From: Hymenobacter actinosclerus
GTDB taxonomy: Bacteria > Bacteroidota > Bacteroidia > Cytophagales > Hymenobacteraceae
Direction of reading: 5' to 3'
Assembly (NCBI RefSeq): GCF_900111515.1
Contig: NZ_FOHS01000003.1
Span: 248,001 to 312,000, forward strand
DNA length: 64,000 bases
The position numbers and the translations under genes are program-made. Below are positions 23,557 to 35,111 of the stretch, piece by piece. The first letter of the stretch is position 1, and each line of letters opens with the position of its first letter. The notes below the pieces were generated by a model. That model was not told where the DNA came from, made no database searches, and was given only the letters and a program-made list of their open reading frames with translations.

Positions 23557-25653
23557 CTACCCAAACAGCTCGCGCAGCTGGCCCAGCTCCAGTAGTACGA
23601 TGGTGCGGCGGCCGTCGGGGGTGTAGTTGGGCACGGTGCAGGCGAAAAGCTTGTCGACGATGGTGGTCATTTCGCGCTCCGAGAGGCGGGCGCCGGCAGC
23701 GCTGGCTGCTACCCGGCGAGCCAGGGCACGGGCCATCTGCTCGCGCCGGTCGAGCCTGACCGGGCCGCCACCGCTGCGGAATTGCTCAATCAGGCCTTCC
23801 AGCAGCTCCTTTTCGTCGCGGGCCGGCACATCGGCCGGAATGCCCTCCACGGCAATGGTGTTCCGGCCGAAATCGGTGAAGCGGAAGCCCAGGGCCCGCA
23901 GCGCGTCCTCCACTTCGCGCAGAATAGCGAAATCCTGGGGCGTGAAGGTGATGGTGCGCGGGAACAGCAGCGTCTGGGAGGCACTCACGTCGCGCTCCAG
24001 GGCCTGGGCGTACTGCTCGAACAGAATCCGCTCGCGGGCCGCCACCTGGTCAATCAGCATCACGCCCGACTTCACCGGCACCAGTAGATACTGCTGGTGC
24101 AGTTGCAACACCTTGTTGCCCGGCCCGGTGCTCGACTCGCGCAAGGGCAGTTCGGGCGCGGCGGCCGTGCCCGGCAGCACCTCCAACGGCAGCGAGGCGG
24201 CCTCGGAGTTGGCCTGGGCGGCGGCAGCCGGGGCGGCGGGCAGCACTTCGCCCGTTTCGGGGTCCACGTTTTCGGGTGCGGGCGGCGGGGCCTGGGGCGG
24301 AGCGGCGGGGGCGGGCGGGGCCACGGGCACTTTGGGCACGGGTACGCCGGCGGCGGTGGCCTCGTGCTCCACGTCGGGCAGGCTTACGCGGCTCAGGCTG
24401 CGGTAGAAATCTTCCAGCTCCTGCTTGGCCTGCTCGGTGGGCCGGGGCGTGAGGGGCCGCTCGAAGGCGCTGGCGCCACTACTTCGGCCCGAAGTGCGCG
24501 GATTGGCTAAATGGTTGGCGGCGCTGGCGGCGGCGGCCAGCGCGTCGGGCCGGCTGCCGCTGCCGGTGCCGTCGTCGAAGGGGTTTTTCTCGGTGCCCGA
24601 CAGCTGCAAGGGCCGGATGGCGCCGAAGTTCACGTCGCCCGCAAAATCGAGCGAGGGCGCCATGTTGTGCAAACCCAGGCTCTGCTTTACGGCCGAGCGC
24701 ACGATGGCGTACACCGTTTTCTCGTCCTCGAACTTGATTTCCGTCTTGGTCGGGTGCACGTTGATGTCGATGCTCTTGGGGTCGAGCTCCAGAAACAGCA
24801 CGTAGAACGGGTGCGTGTCTTTGGGTAGCAGGCCCTCGTAGGCCGTGAGCACGGCGTGGTTGAGGTAGGCCGAGCGGATAAAGCGGTTGTTGACGAAGAA
24901 GAACTGGTCGCCCCGGCTTTTCTTGGCCGACTCGGGCTTGCCGATGAAGCCGCGCACGGTCAGAAACGGCGTTTCCTCCTCTACCTGGGCCAGCTGCTCC
25001 TTGTAGCCGTTGCCCAGCAGGGCCACGATGCGCTGGCCCAGCTTGCCGGCCGGCAGGTTGAACACCTCCAAATCGTTCTGGAACAGCGAGAAGGCAATGC
25101 CGGGGTTAGCCAGCGCTACGTGCTGAAACTCGTCGAGGATGTGGCGCATCTCCACGGCGTTGCTCTTGAGGAAGTTGCGGCGGGCGGGCACGTTGAAAAA
25201 CAGGTTCTTCATACTGATGCTCGTGCCGTCGGGGCAGGCCACGGGCTGCTGGCTCGTGATTTGGGAGCCTTCCACCAGCAGCAGCGTACCGGTGTCCTGG
25301 TCGCGGGTTTTGGTGCGCAGCTCCAGCTGGGCCACGGCGGCAATGGAGGCCAGCGCCTCGCCCCGGAAGCCCAGCGTGCGGATGCGGAATAGGTCGTCGG
25401 TGGTGCGGATTTTACTCGTGGCGTGGCGCTCCAGGCTCATGCGCGCGTCGGTCGGGCTCATGCCGGCCCCGTTGTCGACCACCTGTACCAGCTGCTTGCC
25501 GGCTTCCTTCACGATGAGCTGCACCTGCGTAGCGCCGGCGTCGACAGCATTTTCGAGCAGCTCCTTCACGGCCGAAGCCGGGCGCTGCACCACTTCGCCG
25601 GCCGCAATCTGGTTAGCCAGGTACTCGGGCAGCAGTTGAATGATATCGGGCAT
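23557..25653 (-). CDS. mutL: DNA mismatch repair protein MutL
   Basis: A 698-residue protein with the GHKL ATPase at the N-terminus: GEVVQRPASAVKELLENAVDAG, VVDNGAGM and TLGFRGEALASI are all present. A long proline/alanine-rich linker follows (about residues 380-500), then the dimerisation domain. Where MutL endonucleases have DQHA-x2-E-x4-E, this protein reads DQVAARERILFE, with the metal-binding His replaced by Val. The C-terminal ACR and CPxGRP motifs are also altered (AASAAGA and NYTPDGRRT). So nicking activity is doubtful unless the phylum uses variant ligands. It couples MutS mismatch recognition to repair. Confidence 0.94.
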   Translation of the reverse strand: MPDIIQLLPEYLANQIAAGEVVQRPASAVKELLENAVDAGATQVQLIVKEAGKQLVQVVDNGAGMSPTDARMSLERHATSKIRTTDDLFRIRTLGFRGEALASIAAVAQLELRTKTRDQDTGTLLLVEGSQITSQQPVACPDGTSISMKNLFFNVPARRNFLKSNAVEMRHILDEFQHVALANPGIAFSLFQNDLEVFNLPAGKLGQRIVALLGNGYKEQLAQVEEETPFLTVRGFIGKPESAKKSRGDQFFFVNNRFIRSAYLNHAVLTAYEGLLPKDTHPFYVLFLELDPKSIDINVHPTKTEIKFEDEKTVYAIVRSAVKQSLGLHNMAPSLDFAGDVNFGAIRPLQLSGTEKNPFDDGTGSGSRPDALAAAASAANHLANPRTSGRSSGASAFERPLTPRPTEQAKQELEDFYRSLSRVSLPDVEHEATAAGVPVPKVPVAPPAPAAPPQAPPPAPENVDPETGEVLPAAPAAAAQANSEAASLPLEVLPGTAAAPELPLRESSTGPGNKVLQLHQQYLLVPVKSGVMLIDQVAARERILFEQYAQALERDVSASQTLLFPRTITFTPQDFAILREVEDALRALGFRFTDFGRNTIAVEGIPADVPARDEKELLEGLIEQFRSGGGPVRLDRREQMARALARRVAASAAGARLSEREMTTIVDKLFACTVPNYTPDGRRTIVLLELGQLRELFG

Positions 25654-26126
25654 TTTATTTGGGGAGAGGCGAGGAGTTGGGAGTTAGCGGATAGAATAGG
25701 AGATGAAAGAACAAAGGCCGGCTGTCATGCTGAGCGCAGCACAGCGAAGTCGAAGCATCTCGCGTGCGATGATAACTCTAACGTTGAGCTAGCTTAGCAA
25801 AGTCAGCACGCGAGATGCTTCGACTCCGCTGTGCTGCGCTCAGCATGACAACCTTTTTACCCGCTTTTTTCCAACCGCTATTCACGAGTTATCCGCCTGA
25901 TAACAACCGACGTCGGGAATTTCTCCGTAAGTTTGTAGCCAACTTTGGCCGGCCGTGCCGACACGAATCGGTTAGCTTCGGCGTTGGGCGAGGTGAGTGG
26001 CCGGGTTGGAAGGGCGGCAGCGCAACCCGCGGCCGACTTTTGCCCAGAACTTGATTGAAAGAGCAAAATTACTGTTTTTCGGCTCGTCATCCGCTAGTAC
26101 CAATTTAGTCAGAATCACCGGGGCCG
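25654..26126. other. Gap between divergent mutL and the GH3 gene
   Basis: The first part holds the palindrome 25723-25850. The remaining ~270 bases contain TAAGTTTG at 25928-25935 (plus strand) and TAATTTTG at 26064-26071 (minus strand), each matching the TAnnTTTG promoter consensus but far from the nearest start codons. No convincing coding frame was seen. Confidence 0.5.
25723..25850. repeat. Long inverted repeat (GCATCTCGCGTGC family) upstream of mutL
   Basis: Arms of 45 bases from 25723 (TGTCATGCTGAGCGCAGCAC then AGCGAAGTCGAAGCATCTCGCGTGC) match the arm ending at 25850 with one mismatch. The loop is about 38 bases. The internal CAGCACAGCGAAG is particular to this copy and is present on both arms. 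Confidence 0.9.
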
Positions 26127-29079
<2,953 letters not shown>

Positions 29080-29081
<2 letters not shown>

Positions 29082-29310
29082 TCACGGATTAGCACGGATT
29101 TCAGCGGATTTCACGGATTTTGTAGACGGCTCGACTTTTCTCACGCTATTCTTATCTGTTTTGCTGTCAGGTTCCCCGTGCTTATTTCTGCAACGAGTTT
29201 ATCCATTCTGCTTAGCTACCACGTTTACTTCACTTCCTGCTCTGTCCCCACAGCACGGTTACGGTTACAAAATCCGTGAAATCCGTTAAAATCTGTGCTA
29301 ATCCGTGATC
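29080..29310. repeat. Long-loop inverted repeat of GGATTTCACGGATTT type, abutting bshA
   Basis: The left arm 29080-29124 (GATCACGGATTAGCACGGAT then TTCAGCGGATTTCACGGATTTTGTA) pairs with the right arm 29266-29310 with few mismatches; a 140-base loop lies between. The left arm begins in the GH3 stop codon and the right arm ends one base before the bshA ATG. The arm also contains smaller direct repeats of CGGATT. Confidence 0.85.
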
Positions 29311-29311
29311 C

Positions 29312-30448
29312 ATGAACATCGGTATCGTTTGTTATCCCACTTTCGGCGGCTCGGGCGTCGTGGCCACCGAGTTGGGCAAGGCCCTGGCTCAGCGCGGGCA
29401 CCGCGTCCATTTCATCACCTACAGCCAGCCGGTGCGCCTGGATTTCTTCAACGAGAACCTGTTCTACCACGAGGTCTACATTCCGCCCTATCCGCTGTTT
29501 CAGTTTCCGCCCTACGAGCTGGCGCTGGCCAGTAAGATGGTCGACATCACCCAGAACGAGAAGCTCGACGTGCTGCACGTGCACTACGCCATCCCGCACG
29601 CCTCGGCCGCCTACATGGCCAAGCAGATTCTGCTCACCCGCGGCATCCGTATTCCGGTGGTTACTACCCTGCACGGCACCGATATTACGCTCGTGGGCAA
29701 GGATGCCAGCTACGAGCCGGTGGTTACCTTCAGCATCAACCAGAGCGACGGCGTAACAGCCGTTTCGGCCGATTTGCGGCGCGAAACCTACGAGCACTTC
29801 GCCATCGAGAAGGAGATTGAGGTGATTCCCAACTTCATCAACCTGGAGCGCTTTCAGAAGCAGGCCAAAAACCATTTCAAGGCTGCCATTGCCCCCGAAG
29901 GCGAAAAGCTGCTGGTGCACACCAGCAACTTCCGCTCGGTGAAGCGGGTAGACGACGTGGTGAATATTTTTGCCGGCGTGCGCGCCCAGATGCCCGCCAA
30001 GCTGCTACTGGTCGGCGACGGCCCCGATCGGCCGCGCATCGAAAAGCTCTGCCGCGACATTGGCCTGTGCCAGGATGTACGCTTTTTGGGTAAGCTCGAA
30101 GCCGTGGAGGAAGTGCTCAGCATTGCCGATCTGTTCCTGATGCCTTCCGAGAAGGAAAGCTTCGGCCTGGCAGCTTTGGAGGCCATGGCCTGCGAGGTGC
30201 CGGTTATCAGCACCAACGCCGGCGGCATTCCCGAGCTCAACGAGCACGGCGTCACCGGCATGGTCAGCAACATTGGGGATGTAGAAGACATGGTGAAAAA
30301 TGCCCTCTACATCCTCGACGACGAGAACCTGCCCCGCTTCAAGGCCGCCGCCCGCGCCCGCGCCGAAACCTTCGCCCTCGACAACATCGTGCCCCTCTAC
30401 GAAGCCTGCTACCAGCGCGCCATCGATGTGGTGGCCGTGGGGGTTTGA
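29312..30448 (+). CDS. bshA: N-acetyl-alpha-D-glucosaminyl L-malate synthase BshA
   Basis: A 378-residue GT4 glycosyltransferase that joins UDP-GlcNAc to L-malate, the first step of bacillithiol synthesis. The BshA pattern is clear: MNIGIVCYPTFGGSGVVATELG, HVHYAIPHASAAY, TTLHGTDITLVG, NFRSVKRVDDV and the nucleotide-binding ESFGLAALEAMACEVPVI. Bacillithiol is the low-molecular-weight thiol in many Bacteroidota and Firmicutes. bshB and bshC are not in the window. The start codon lies directly after a palindromic arm, so that arm is the leader or the promoter lies within it. Confidence 0.95.
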   Translation: MNIGIVCYPTFGGSGVVATELGKALAQRGHRVHFITYSQPVRLDFFNENLFYHEVYIPPYPLFQFPPYELALASKMVDITQNEKLDVLHVHYAIPHASAAYMAKQILLTRGIRIPVVTTLHGTDITLVGKDASYEPVVTFSINQSDGVTAVSADLRRETYEHFAIEKEIEVIPNFINLERFQKQAKNHFKAAIAPEGEKLLVHTSNFRSVKRVDDVVNIFAGVRAQMPAKLLLVGDGPDRPRIEKLCRDIGLCQDVRFLGKLEAVEEVLSIADLFLMPSEKESFGLAALEAMACEVPVISTNAGGIPELNEHGVTGMVSNIGDVEDMVKNALYILDDENLPRFKAAARARAETFALDNIVPLYEACYQRAIDVVAVGV

Positions 30449-30902
30449 TGACCATCATTGCGAGCAAAGCACTTGAAGGAAGAACAACCGAACAAGTTGT
30501 GGCTTTTTGCAACTGATGGCAAAATGGATTTAGCTATCTGAAATAGCATTTAGACGATAGTGGACAAGAATAGGAGGCTAGAGGCTCCTCTTGAAATCGT
30601 CTCTTAGCATAAAAACGTTTCTCAGACTGAACTTGGAATAAGGACGGTTCTCTGCTTTCATCCGGAACGTGGCCGGCTCAGTACTTTAGCGGGGAATAGG
30701 CTCCATATTGGTCGTTTACGAAACTCATCTCCTTTGAGCATTTCGTAAACTTTGAATCGTAGACGAGTTTCTTAAACTCGCCCCGCCCTATTGGGGCCAA
30801 CTAGCCACCAAGTACTGAGCAGCTGCGAGGTGTTCACGGAAAGGAGCCTTTAATCACTCCTAACCGTGGCTACCTTGGGCCTTTCGAATTGCCGTCCTTT
30901 CC
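30449..30902. other. AT-richer gap between bshA and an unknown secreted protein
   Basis: 454 bases with no convincing gene. It is visibly less GC-rich than its surroundings. It contains the possible element 30676-30820, a hairpin at 30714-30750 and a smaller stem CGAGTTTCTTAAACTCG near 30762-30778. No promoter box with good spacing to 30903 was found. Confidence 0.5.
30676..30820. repeat. Possible 145-bp element with 11-bp terminal inverted repeats
   Basis: GCTCAGTACTT at 30676-30686 is matched exactly by AAGTACTGAGC at 30810-30820. Inside, GTTTACGAAA at 30714-30723 pairs with TTTCGTAAAC at 30741-30750, with CTCA/TGAG continuing the stem. No target-site duplication could be fixed by eye. It could be a small non-autonomous element or a regulatory structure. 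Confidence 0.45.
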
Positions 30903-31454
30903 ATGCGTCGCTCCCTCTGGCTTCTTTTGCGCTTATTGCTCCTCGTGAGGTTGCCTGCGCTGCCAGTGGCGGCACAGCAACTTCCTCCGCCTCCCGATAC
31001 CATCGCGGTGCCCTACCGCCTGCGCCAGGCAGATTGTGCCCTGTTTCCGGCAGCGGCCACCTTGCCGCCGGAACTGGCCAAGCTAGCGCCCTCACCCGGC
31101 CGCTTTACCCCGACCCGCCGGGACGTCCGGACCGCCGAAAAAGCCTTGCGCCGGGTCTCGCTAGCGCGGGTGAATGCCCAACTGCAACCGGCCTATTACG
31201 CGCAGTACCCCGCGCTCATCCAACAGCACTTGGCCGACTACCGGCGCCAATACTTTGGATTTGTCAATCCCGAAGGCCACCGCTGCCTCTTCCTCAATCT
31301 GTTTATTGAACAGCGAGAAGAGGTGCTGGGGAGCGTGCCGTTCTGGTTACGGCAAGCCGTCTGGACGTACGATGGGGGCAGTGCCTATTGGTCCATTTGT
31401 TACGATTTGACCACGCATTCATTCTATGATTTTCGTCACAACGACGAGGGATAA
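30903..31454 (+). CDS. Secreted protein of unknown function
   Basis: A 183-residue product with a signal peptide (MRRSLWLLLRLLLLVRLPALPVAAQ) followed by a mature part with no motif I know. Notable stretches are ARVNAQLQPAYYAQYPALIQQHLADY, GHRCLFLNLF and GGSAYWSICYDL near the end. It has two cysteines in the mature part (ADCALF and HRCLF) plus one in SICYD. Both flanks are AT-richer and gene-poor, suggesting an inserted island. It could belong to a lineage-specific family of small surface proteins. Confidence 0.65.
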   Translation: MRRSLWLLLRLLLLVRLPALPVAAQQLPPPPDTIAVPYRLRQADCALFPAAATLPPELAKLAPSPGRFTPTRRDVRTAEKALRRVSLARVNAQLQPAYYAQYPALIQQHLADYRRQYFGFVNPEGHRCLFLNLFIEQREEVLGSVPFWLRQAVWTYDGGSAYWSICYDLTTHSFYDFRHNDEG

Positions 31455-31735
31455 GACAGCTTGGCGGCGGAGGCCTGTGTTTGCGCAAACGGTGATTTGA
31501 GCAAACTAAATGTCCCATAAAACTTTACAAACGGTCATCTGGAAAACGTTATAAGCTCGCCCTACCTTAGAACGAGCAGTCTGAATCTCTGCCGGCTAAA
31601 CGTGGTACGGCACCACTAAGGCGCAGTGCTTTGCAGGTCATTCTTGTGCTGTTCCGTCGCGCTTTAGCAAGGAGGAATTAACGCCGCTAACGGCTCTTAA
31701 TATCGTACCTCCTCGTAATACCAACTCAATCCCCT

Positions 31736-32275
31736 TTAGAACATAGCCACCGCCTCGCGCTTTACGGCCAGGATGGCAGCGGCGGTGGGGTCGGGGAGCT
31801 CGTCGTTCATCATCGTTTCGAGGATGCGGCGGGCCAGCTCGGGGCCGCGGGTCTCGGCGGGGTTGGGCAGCTTCTGAAACTGGCTGCTGATGAGGTTGCT
31901 GATGCTGTTCTGGGCCTGCTGCACGGCGGCCCAGGTTTCGGGCTGCATATACAGTTGCTGACTGAGGTTGTGCTCCACTTCGGCCCTGATTTCCTGGAGC
32001 AGCAGCCGGTGGTAGTCGGCGGCCGGCAGGTTGGCGCTGCTCACCCGAATCAGCAGGTTCTGGGGGCTGAGGCGTTCGAGTAGCAGCGTGACGCGCTCCA
32101 GGGCTTGCAAACGAAGCGGCAGGGTGGTTTTGCTGGCTTCCAGGCGCATTTCCAGCAGGCGGCGCTGCTGCTCGCGCTCCAGAAACTGCTGAAACAGGAA
32201 GTAGATGGCGCCGGCTACAATCAGGGCGGGCAGAATGATTTTGAGCAGGTCGAAAATATACGCGGTAGTGTCCAT
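31736..32275 (-). CDS. Membrane-anchored protein with coiled-coil region, function unknown
   Basis: The ATG at 32275 is chosen because it opens directly into one membrane helix (IFDLLKIILPALIVAGAIYFLF). Upstream sequence in frame overlaps the divergent Fe-S carrier gene. The 179-residue product continues with a charged helix (EREQQRRLLEMRLEASKTTLP) and a conserved-looking middle (RLQALERVTLLLERLSPQNLL, EVEHNLSQQLYM). I believe this is a Bacteroidota-restricted family without assigned function. It is divergent from the Fe-S carrier gene with about 240 bases between starts. Confidence 0.75.
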   Translation of the reverse strand: MDTTAYIFDLLKIILPALIVAGAIYFLFQQFLEREQQRRLLEMRLEASKTTLPLRLQALERVTLLLERLSPQNLLIRVSSANLPAADYHRLLLQEIRAEVEHNLSQQLYMQPETWAAVQQAQNSISNLISSQFQKLPNPAETRGPELARRILETMMNDELPDPTAAAILAVKREAVAMF

Positions 32276-32475
32276 GCGGGTAGATAGAGGAAAGAACGGG
32301 GCCCCGGAGCGGCGCTCCGGCAGCCGGCACGGCTTGGGGCCACCCGTTATGGGGCAAAGATAGGGCGTGAACCGGCGGGGCCAAGCCGTTGTTGTAGCCC
32401 CGAACGCCGGGCCTGCGCACCCTAGTGTGCCGGGCCGCCGTTGGCGGGGCCGTGCCCCGACTACCGCCGGCGTTG

Positions 32476-32483
32476 TATCTTTG
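32476..32483 (+). promoter_or_regulatory. -7 promoter box TATCTTTG for the Fe-S carrier gene
   Basis: A perfect TAnnTTTG match 29 bases before the ATG at 32513. No clear -33 element at the usual distance. Confidence 0.65.
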
Positions 32484-32512
32484 CCTCCACTTCTCCTCAA
32501 AACGAAATCACT

Positions 32513-32866
32513 ATGGCAACGGCCGTTTCCACCAAGCTTGCTCCGATTACCCTCACTCCCCGCGCCCTGGAGGAGGTTCGCAATATTCTCGTTGAAAAAG
32601 CGGTTCCCGGCGAATACGGCCTGCGCGTAGGCGTGCAGGGCGGCGGCTGTTCGGGCATGAGCTACCTGCTGGGCTTCGACAAGCCCAAGGAGCAGGACGA
32701 AACCTTCGACATCGACGGGGTGCTGCTCATCATGGATAAAAAGCACGCCATGTATGTGCTGGGCATGGAAGTCGACTTCCAGGACGGCCTCAACGCCCGC
32801 GGCTTCATCTTCAGCAACCCCCAGGCTAAAAGCACCTGCGGCTGCGGCTCCTCGTTCTCGGCCTAA
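32513..32866 (+). CDS. A-type iron-sulfur carrier (IscA/SufA/ErpA family)
   Basis: The ATG at 32513 gives a 117-residue protein of normal family length. Three conserved cysteines are present: GGGCSGMSYLLGF (first) and STCGCGSSF (the CGC pair). These bind an Fe-S cluster that is passed to target enzymes. No other isc or suf gene is in the window, so it acts as a stand-alone carrier. It has a good -7 box and ends at a very strong bidirectional terminator. Confidence 0.92.
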   Translation: MATAVSTKLAPITLTPRALEEVRNILVEKAVPGEYGLRVGVQGGGCSGMSYLLGFDKPKEQDETFDIDGVLLIMDKKHAMYVLGMEVDFQDGLNARGFIFSNPQAKSTCGCGSSFSA

Positions 32867-32902
32867 TCCCCGCTTTTTAGCTAGTTACTGGCTCTTTCCC
32901 TA

Positions 32903-32976
32903 AAGAGACTGATTGTAAAAAAGCAGGAGCCGCACCTGATTGGGTGTGGCTCCTGCTTTTTTACAATCAGTCTCTT
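32903..32976. terminator. Strong bidirectional terminator, 34-bp stem
   Basis: Arms 32903-32936 and 32943-32976 match with one mismatch around a 6-base loop. The GC-rich inner stem (GCAGGAGCC) is bounded by A/T runs that give a T-tract on both strands. It separates the convergent Fe-S carrier and DUF2254 genes. Confidence 0.92.
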
Positions 32977-32988
32977 CTTACTATCTAT

Positions 32989-34338
32989 CTAGGCCACCTG
33001 AGGAACGCCGGGCAGCAGGGGTTTGGCCAGAAACGCGCGCACCTGGGCCAGGCGGTGGCGCACCTGGGCCTGCTCATAGGCGCGGGTGATGGTGGTGTCG
33101 GTGGCCTGCTCGATCAGGTCGCACTGCTTCAGCAGGCTCTGGCGGCGCGTGTAGGAGCCGGTGCGGCGGGCCACGGTTTCGAGGGCCGTGAGCTGGCGGA
33201 CGAGGACGGCCACGTTATCGTCGCCGCAGCTGCGGATCTGGTCGAAGGCCAGGCGCACAAAGTCGCCGAAGTCGCGGGTGTGGGCAATAACGCGAACCTG
33301 GCCATCGGCGGCGCGCAGGGGCTGGTGCAGCGCCCGGCTGGCCAGAAACGCCAGCATGGCCCCCAGCCGGTCGATGCACATAATGGCCGTGGTAGTATCG
33401 TTGATGCCGGGCGAGAGGGCCTTGAGGGCAATGTCGACAATCTGGCGGAAGCCGAATGCCACGTCCTGCTGGTCGATGCTGCGCTGGCTGTCGATGGTGA
33501 AGTAGCCGTTGAGGCGGCGCTGCTCCTGCTCGCCGGGCGGCCGGTCGGCGGCGTAGTAAGCCACCGACAGCAGCGGCGTATCCAGGGTCACGAAGTCGCC
33601 GGGGCGGTGTTCGAGGCGGACTACCGCGTTCTGCTCACCGGCGAAATCGAGCAGCTCCTTGCTGGCCACCCCCTGCAAGTAGCCCGAGCCGGCGGCGGCC
33701 ACCGGGTGCCAGCGCAGGTCGGCGGTGCGCAGGTTGTCCTCGGCCTCGGGCCCGGCTTCCTCCCCCACCTGCTTGGGGAAGATGCGCGTCATGCTCCTGA
33801 TGGTTTCCTGGCCCGCCTCGGCAATAATGTTGGCCGCCTGAATGGAAGTGGCAATGTGGTGAATAAAGAAAATCAGCATCCCGATGCTTACCACCGCCAT
33901 TAAGAGGGCAAACGACACGGCCAGCGGCGGGATGAAGCCGCCCTCGTCGCCGCCCCGAATTGTGCGCAGCACAATCAGGCAGTACACGAAAATGCTCACG
34001 AAAAAGCCCATCACCACCTGGTTGGCCCGGTCGCGCATGAAGTTGCGCAGGATGCGCGAGGTGTACTGCCCCGACACGGTGGCCAGGGTGGAAAGCGTGA
34101 GCGAGAAGATGAGGGCCGCCACCGTAATGGCCGAGCTGGCAATGGCCGAGAGCATGCCCCGGGCGCCATCGGCGCCGGCCCCAAACAGCAGCGGGTAGTC
34201 GGCCGTCCACTTGTTGCTGGTGCCCGCGTCGATAATAACCAGCCCGTAGGCCAGCAGCAGCGCCGCCACTACCATCAGCGTGGGCACAAACCACAGGCTG
34301 GCATTGAGGCGCAGCCACCAGGTTTTAATTCGGTTCAT
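32989..34338 (-). CDS. DUF2254 membrane protein
   Basis: A 449-residue protein with about four membrane helices in the first 190 residues (SLWFVPTLMVVAALLLAYGL, SAITVAALIFSLTLSTLATV and others), then a soluble part. The DUF2254 marker SGQYTSRILRNFMRDR and the later ALSPGINDTTTAI are visible. The function is unknown; the family is widespread in soil and aquatic bacteria. Its start overlaps the stop of the upstream DUF421 gene by 4 bases (ATGA), so the two are translated together and may form one envelope unit. Confidence 0.88.
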   Translation of the reverse strand: MNRIKTWWLRLNASLWFVPTLMVVAALLLAYGLVIIDAGTSNKWTADYPLLFGAGADGARGMLSAIASSAITVAALIFSLTLSTLATVSGQYTSRILRNFMRDRANQVVMGFFVSIFVYCLIVLRTIRGGDEGGFIPPLAVSFALLMAVVSIGMLIFFIHHIATSIQAANIIAEAGQETIRSMTRIFPKQVGEEAGPEAEDNLRTADLRWHPVAAAGSGYLQGVASKELLDFAGEQNAVVRLEHRPGDFVTLDTPLLSVAYYAADRPPGEQEQRRLNGYFTIDSQRSIDQQDVAFGFRQIVDIALKALSPGINDTTTAIMCIDRLGAMLAFLASRALHQPLRAADGQVRVIAHTRDFGDFVRLAFDQIRSCGDDNVAVLVRQLTALETVARRTGSYTRRQSLLKQCDLIEQATDTTITRAYEQAQVRHRLAQVRAFLAKPLLPGVPQVA

Positions 34339-34895
34339 AGAGGGCTAGGTTTGGCTGAGTCGTCGGGCTTGGTTGGTGGGGCACCCGGCACGTTGGCCAG
34401 GGCCGACTGCGCGCCGGAGCTGGTGCTTTTGAGGGCCGTGAGGGTACCATCGTTTTCGAGCACGACGGCGGCCGTTTGCTCCAGCGCCCCGATGCCGTTC
34501 TGCCGGAGCGCCCCCAGAATTTCGCCCTCCGTGATGCGCTGCTTTTTCATGGCCGCGCGTAGCATCCGGCCCTCATACACGAGCAGGGTGGGCTCGGCCT
34601 TCACCAGTTTATCAACCGCCGTAAAGCGCACCGACAGCCAGGTAATCACGAATTGCAGGCCGATGAGCAGGGCCAGGGCCAGCAGGCCGTCGAGCAGGGG
34701 AACAGTTTTGCTCAGCAGCGTCGATGCCAGCGTCGAGCCCAGCGCCACGGTCACAATCAGGTCGAAGGCGTTCATCTTCGAGAGAGTGCGCTTGCCCGAG
34801 GCGCGCAGCATCAGCACCAGCCCGGCGTAGGCCAGCACACCTACTATCAGGAGCCGGATGATGCTGTCCCAACCAGTGAAGAAGATTTTATCCAT
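34335..34895 (-). CDS. DUF421 (YetF-type) membrane protein
   Basis: The start at 34895 gives 186 residues with three N-terminal helices (LLIVGVLAYAGLVLMLRASG and so on), then the conserved soluble part: SGKRTLSKMNAFDLIVTVALGS, EPTLLVYEGRMLRAAMKKQRIT and GEILGALRQNGI. The domain is shared by YetF/YdfS proteins of Bacillus and proteins near stress genes in many bacteria; its role is unknown. The C-terminal tail is proline/serine rich and specific to this protein. It overlaps the DUF2254 gene by 4 bases. A nested hairpin region lies upstream. Confidence 0.88.
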   Translation of the reverse strand: MDKIFFTGWDSIIRLLIVGVLAYAGLVLMLRASGKRTLSKMNAFDLIVTVALGSTLASTLLSKTVPLLDGLLALALLIGLQFVITWLSVRFTAVDKLVKAEPTLLVYEGRMLRAAMKKQRITEGEILGALRQNGIGALEQTAAVVLENDGTLTALKSTSSGAQSALANVPGAPPTKPDDSAKPSPL

Positions 34896-34917
34896 GATTC
34901 GGGATTTGGTGCTCGTT

Positions 34918-35105
34918 GCTTCGTTTTTAGTGCTTCGGCAGTGCGCCTTCCCAGCTGTTGGCAACTGTCTGAAGCCGTTCGAATTAGCCTAAAGGGATAA
35001 CAGAAAGCGGCAGCGACGCAATCCTTTGCGACTCTACATGGTGCCTGGTTAACGCAAACCGCTTTCTAAGCAGCCACAGCCAAGCCCGAAGCACAAAAGC
35101 GAAGC
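34918..35105. repeat. Nested inverted repeats between the MscS and DUF421 genes
   Basis: Outer arms 34918-34938 (GCTTCGTTTTTAGTGCTTCG) and 35086-35105 match imperfectly over about 20 bases. An inner pair AGAAAGCGG/CCGCTTTCT surrounds a further TTGCG/CGCAA-type stem. The arms are less exact than in other gaps. Confidence 0.6.
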
Positions 35106-35111
35106 CCTAAA

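Noticed and set aside
25878..26090. 70-residue open frame in the mutL/GH3 gap
   Set aside because: Composition and lack of a plausible start signal argue against a gene; a -7 box on that strand lies inside the frame, not before it.
30449..30902. Possible tRNA or small RNA gene
   Set aside because: No cloverleaf, no CCA-like end and no T-loop GGTTCGAATCC-type sequence was found. Other gaps were also read without finding a tRNA.
31736..32746. 336-residue form of the membrane-anchored unknown protein
   Set aside because: The extra part is antisense to the Fe-S carrier gene; the natural start is the ATG at 32275 before the membrane helix.
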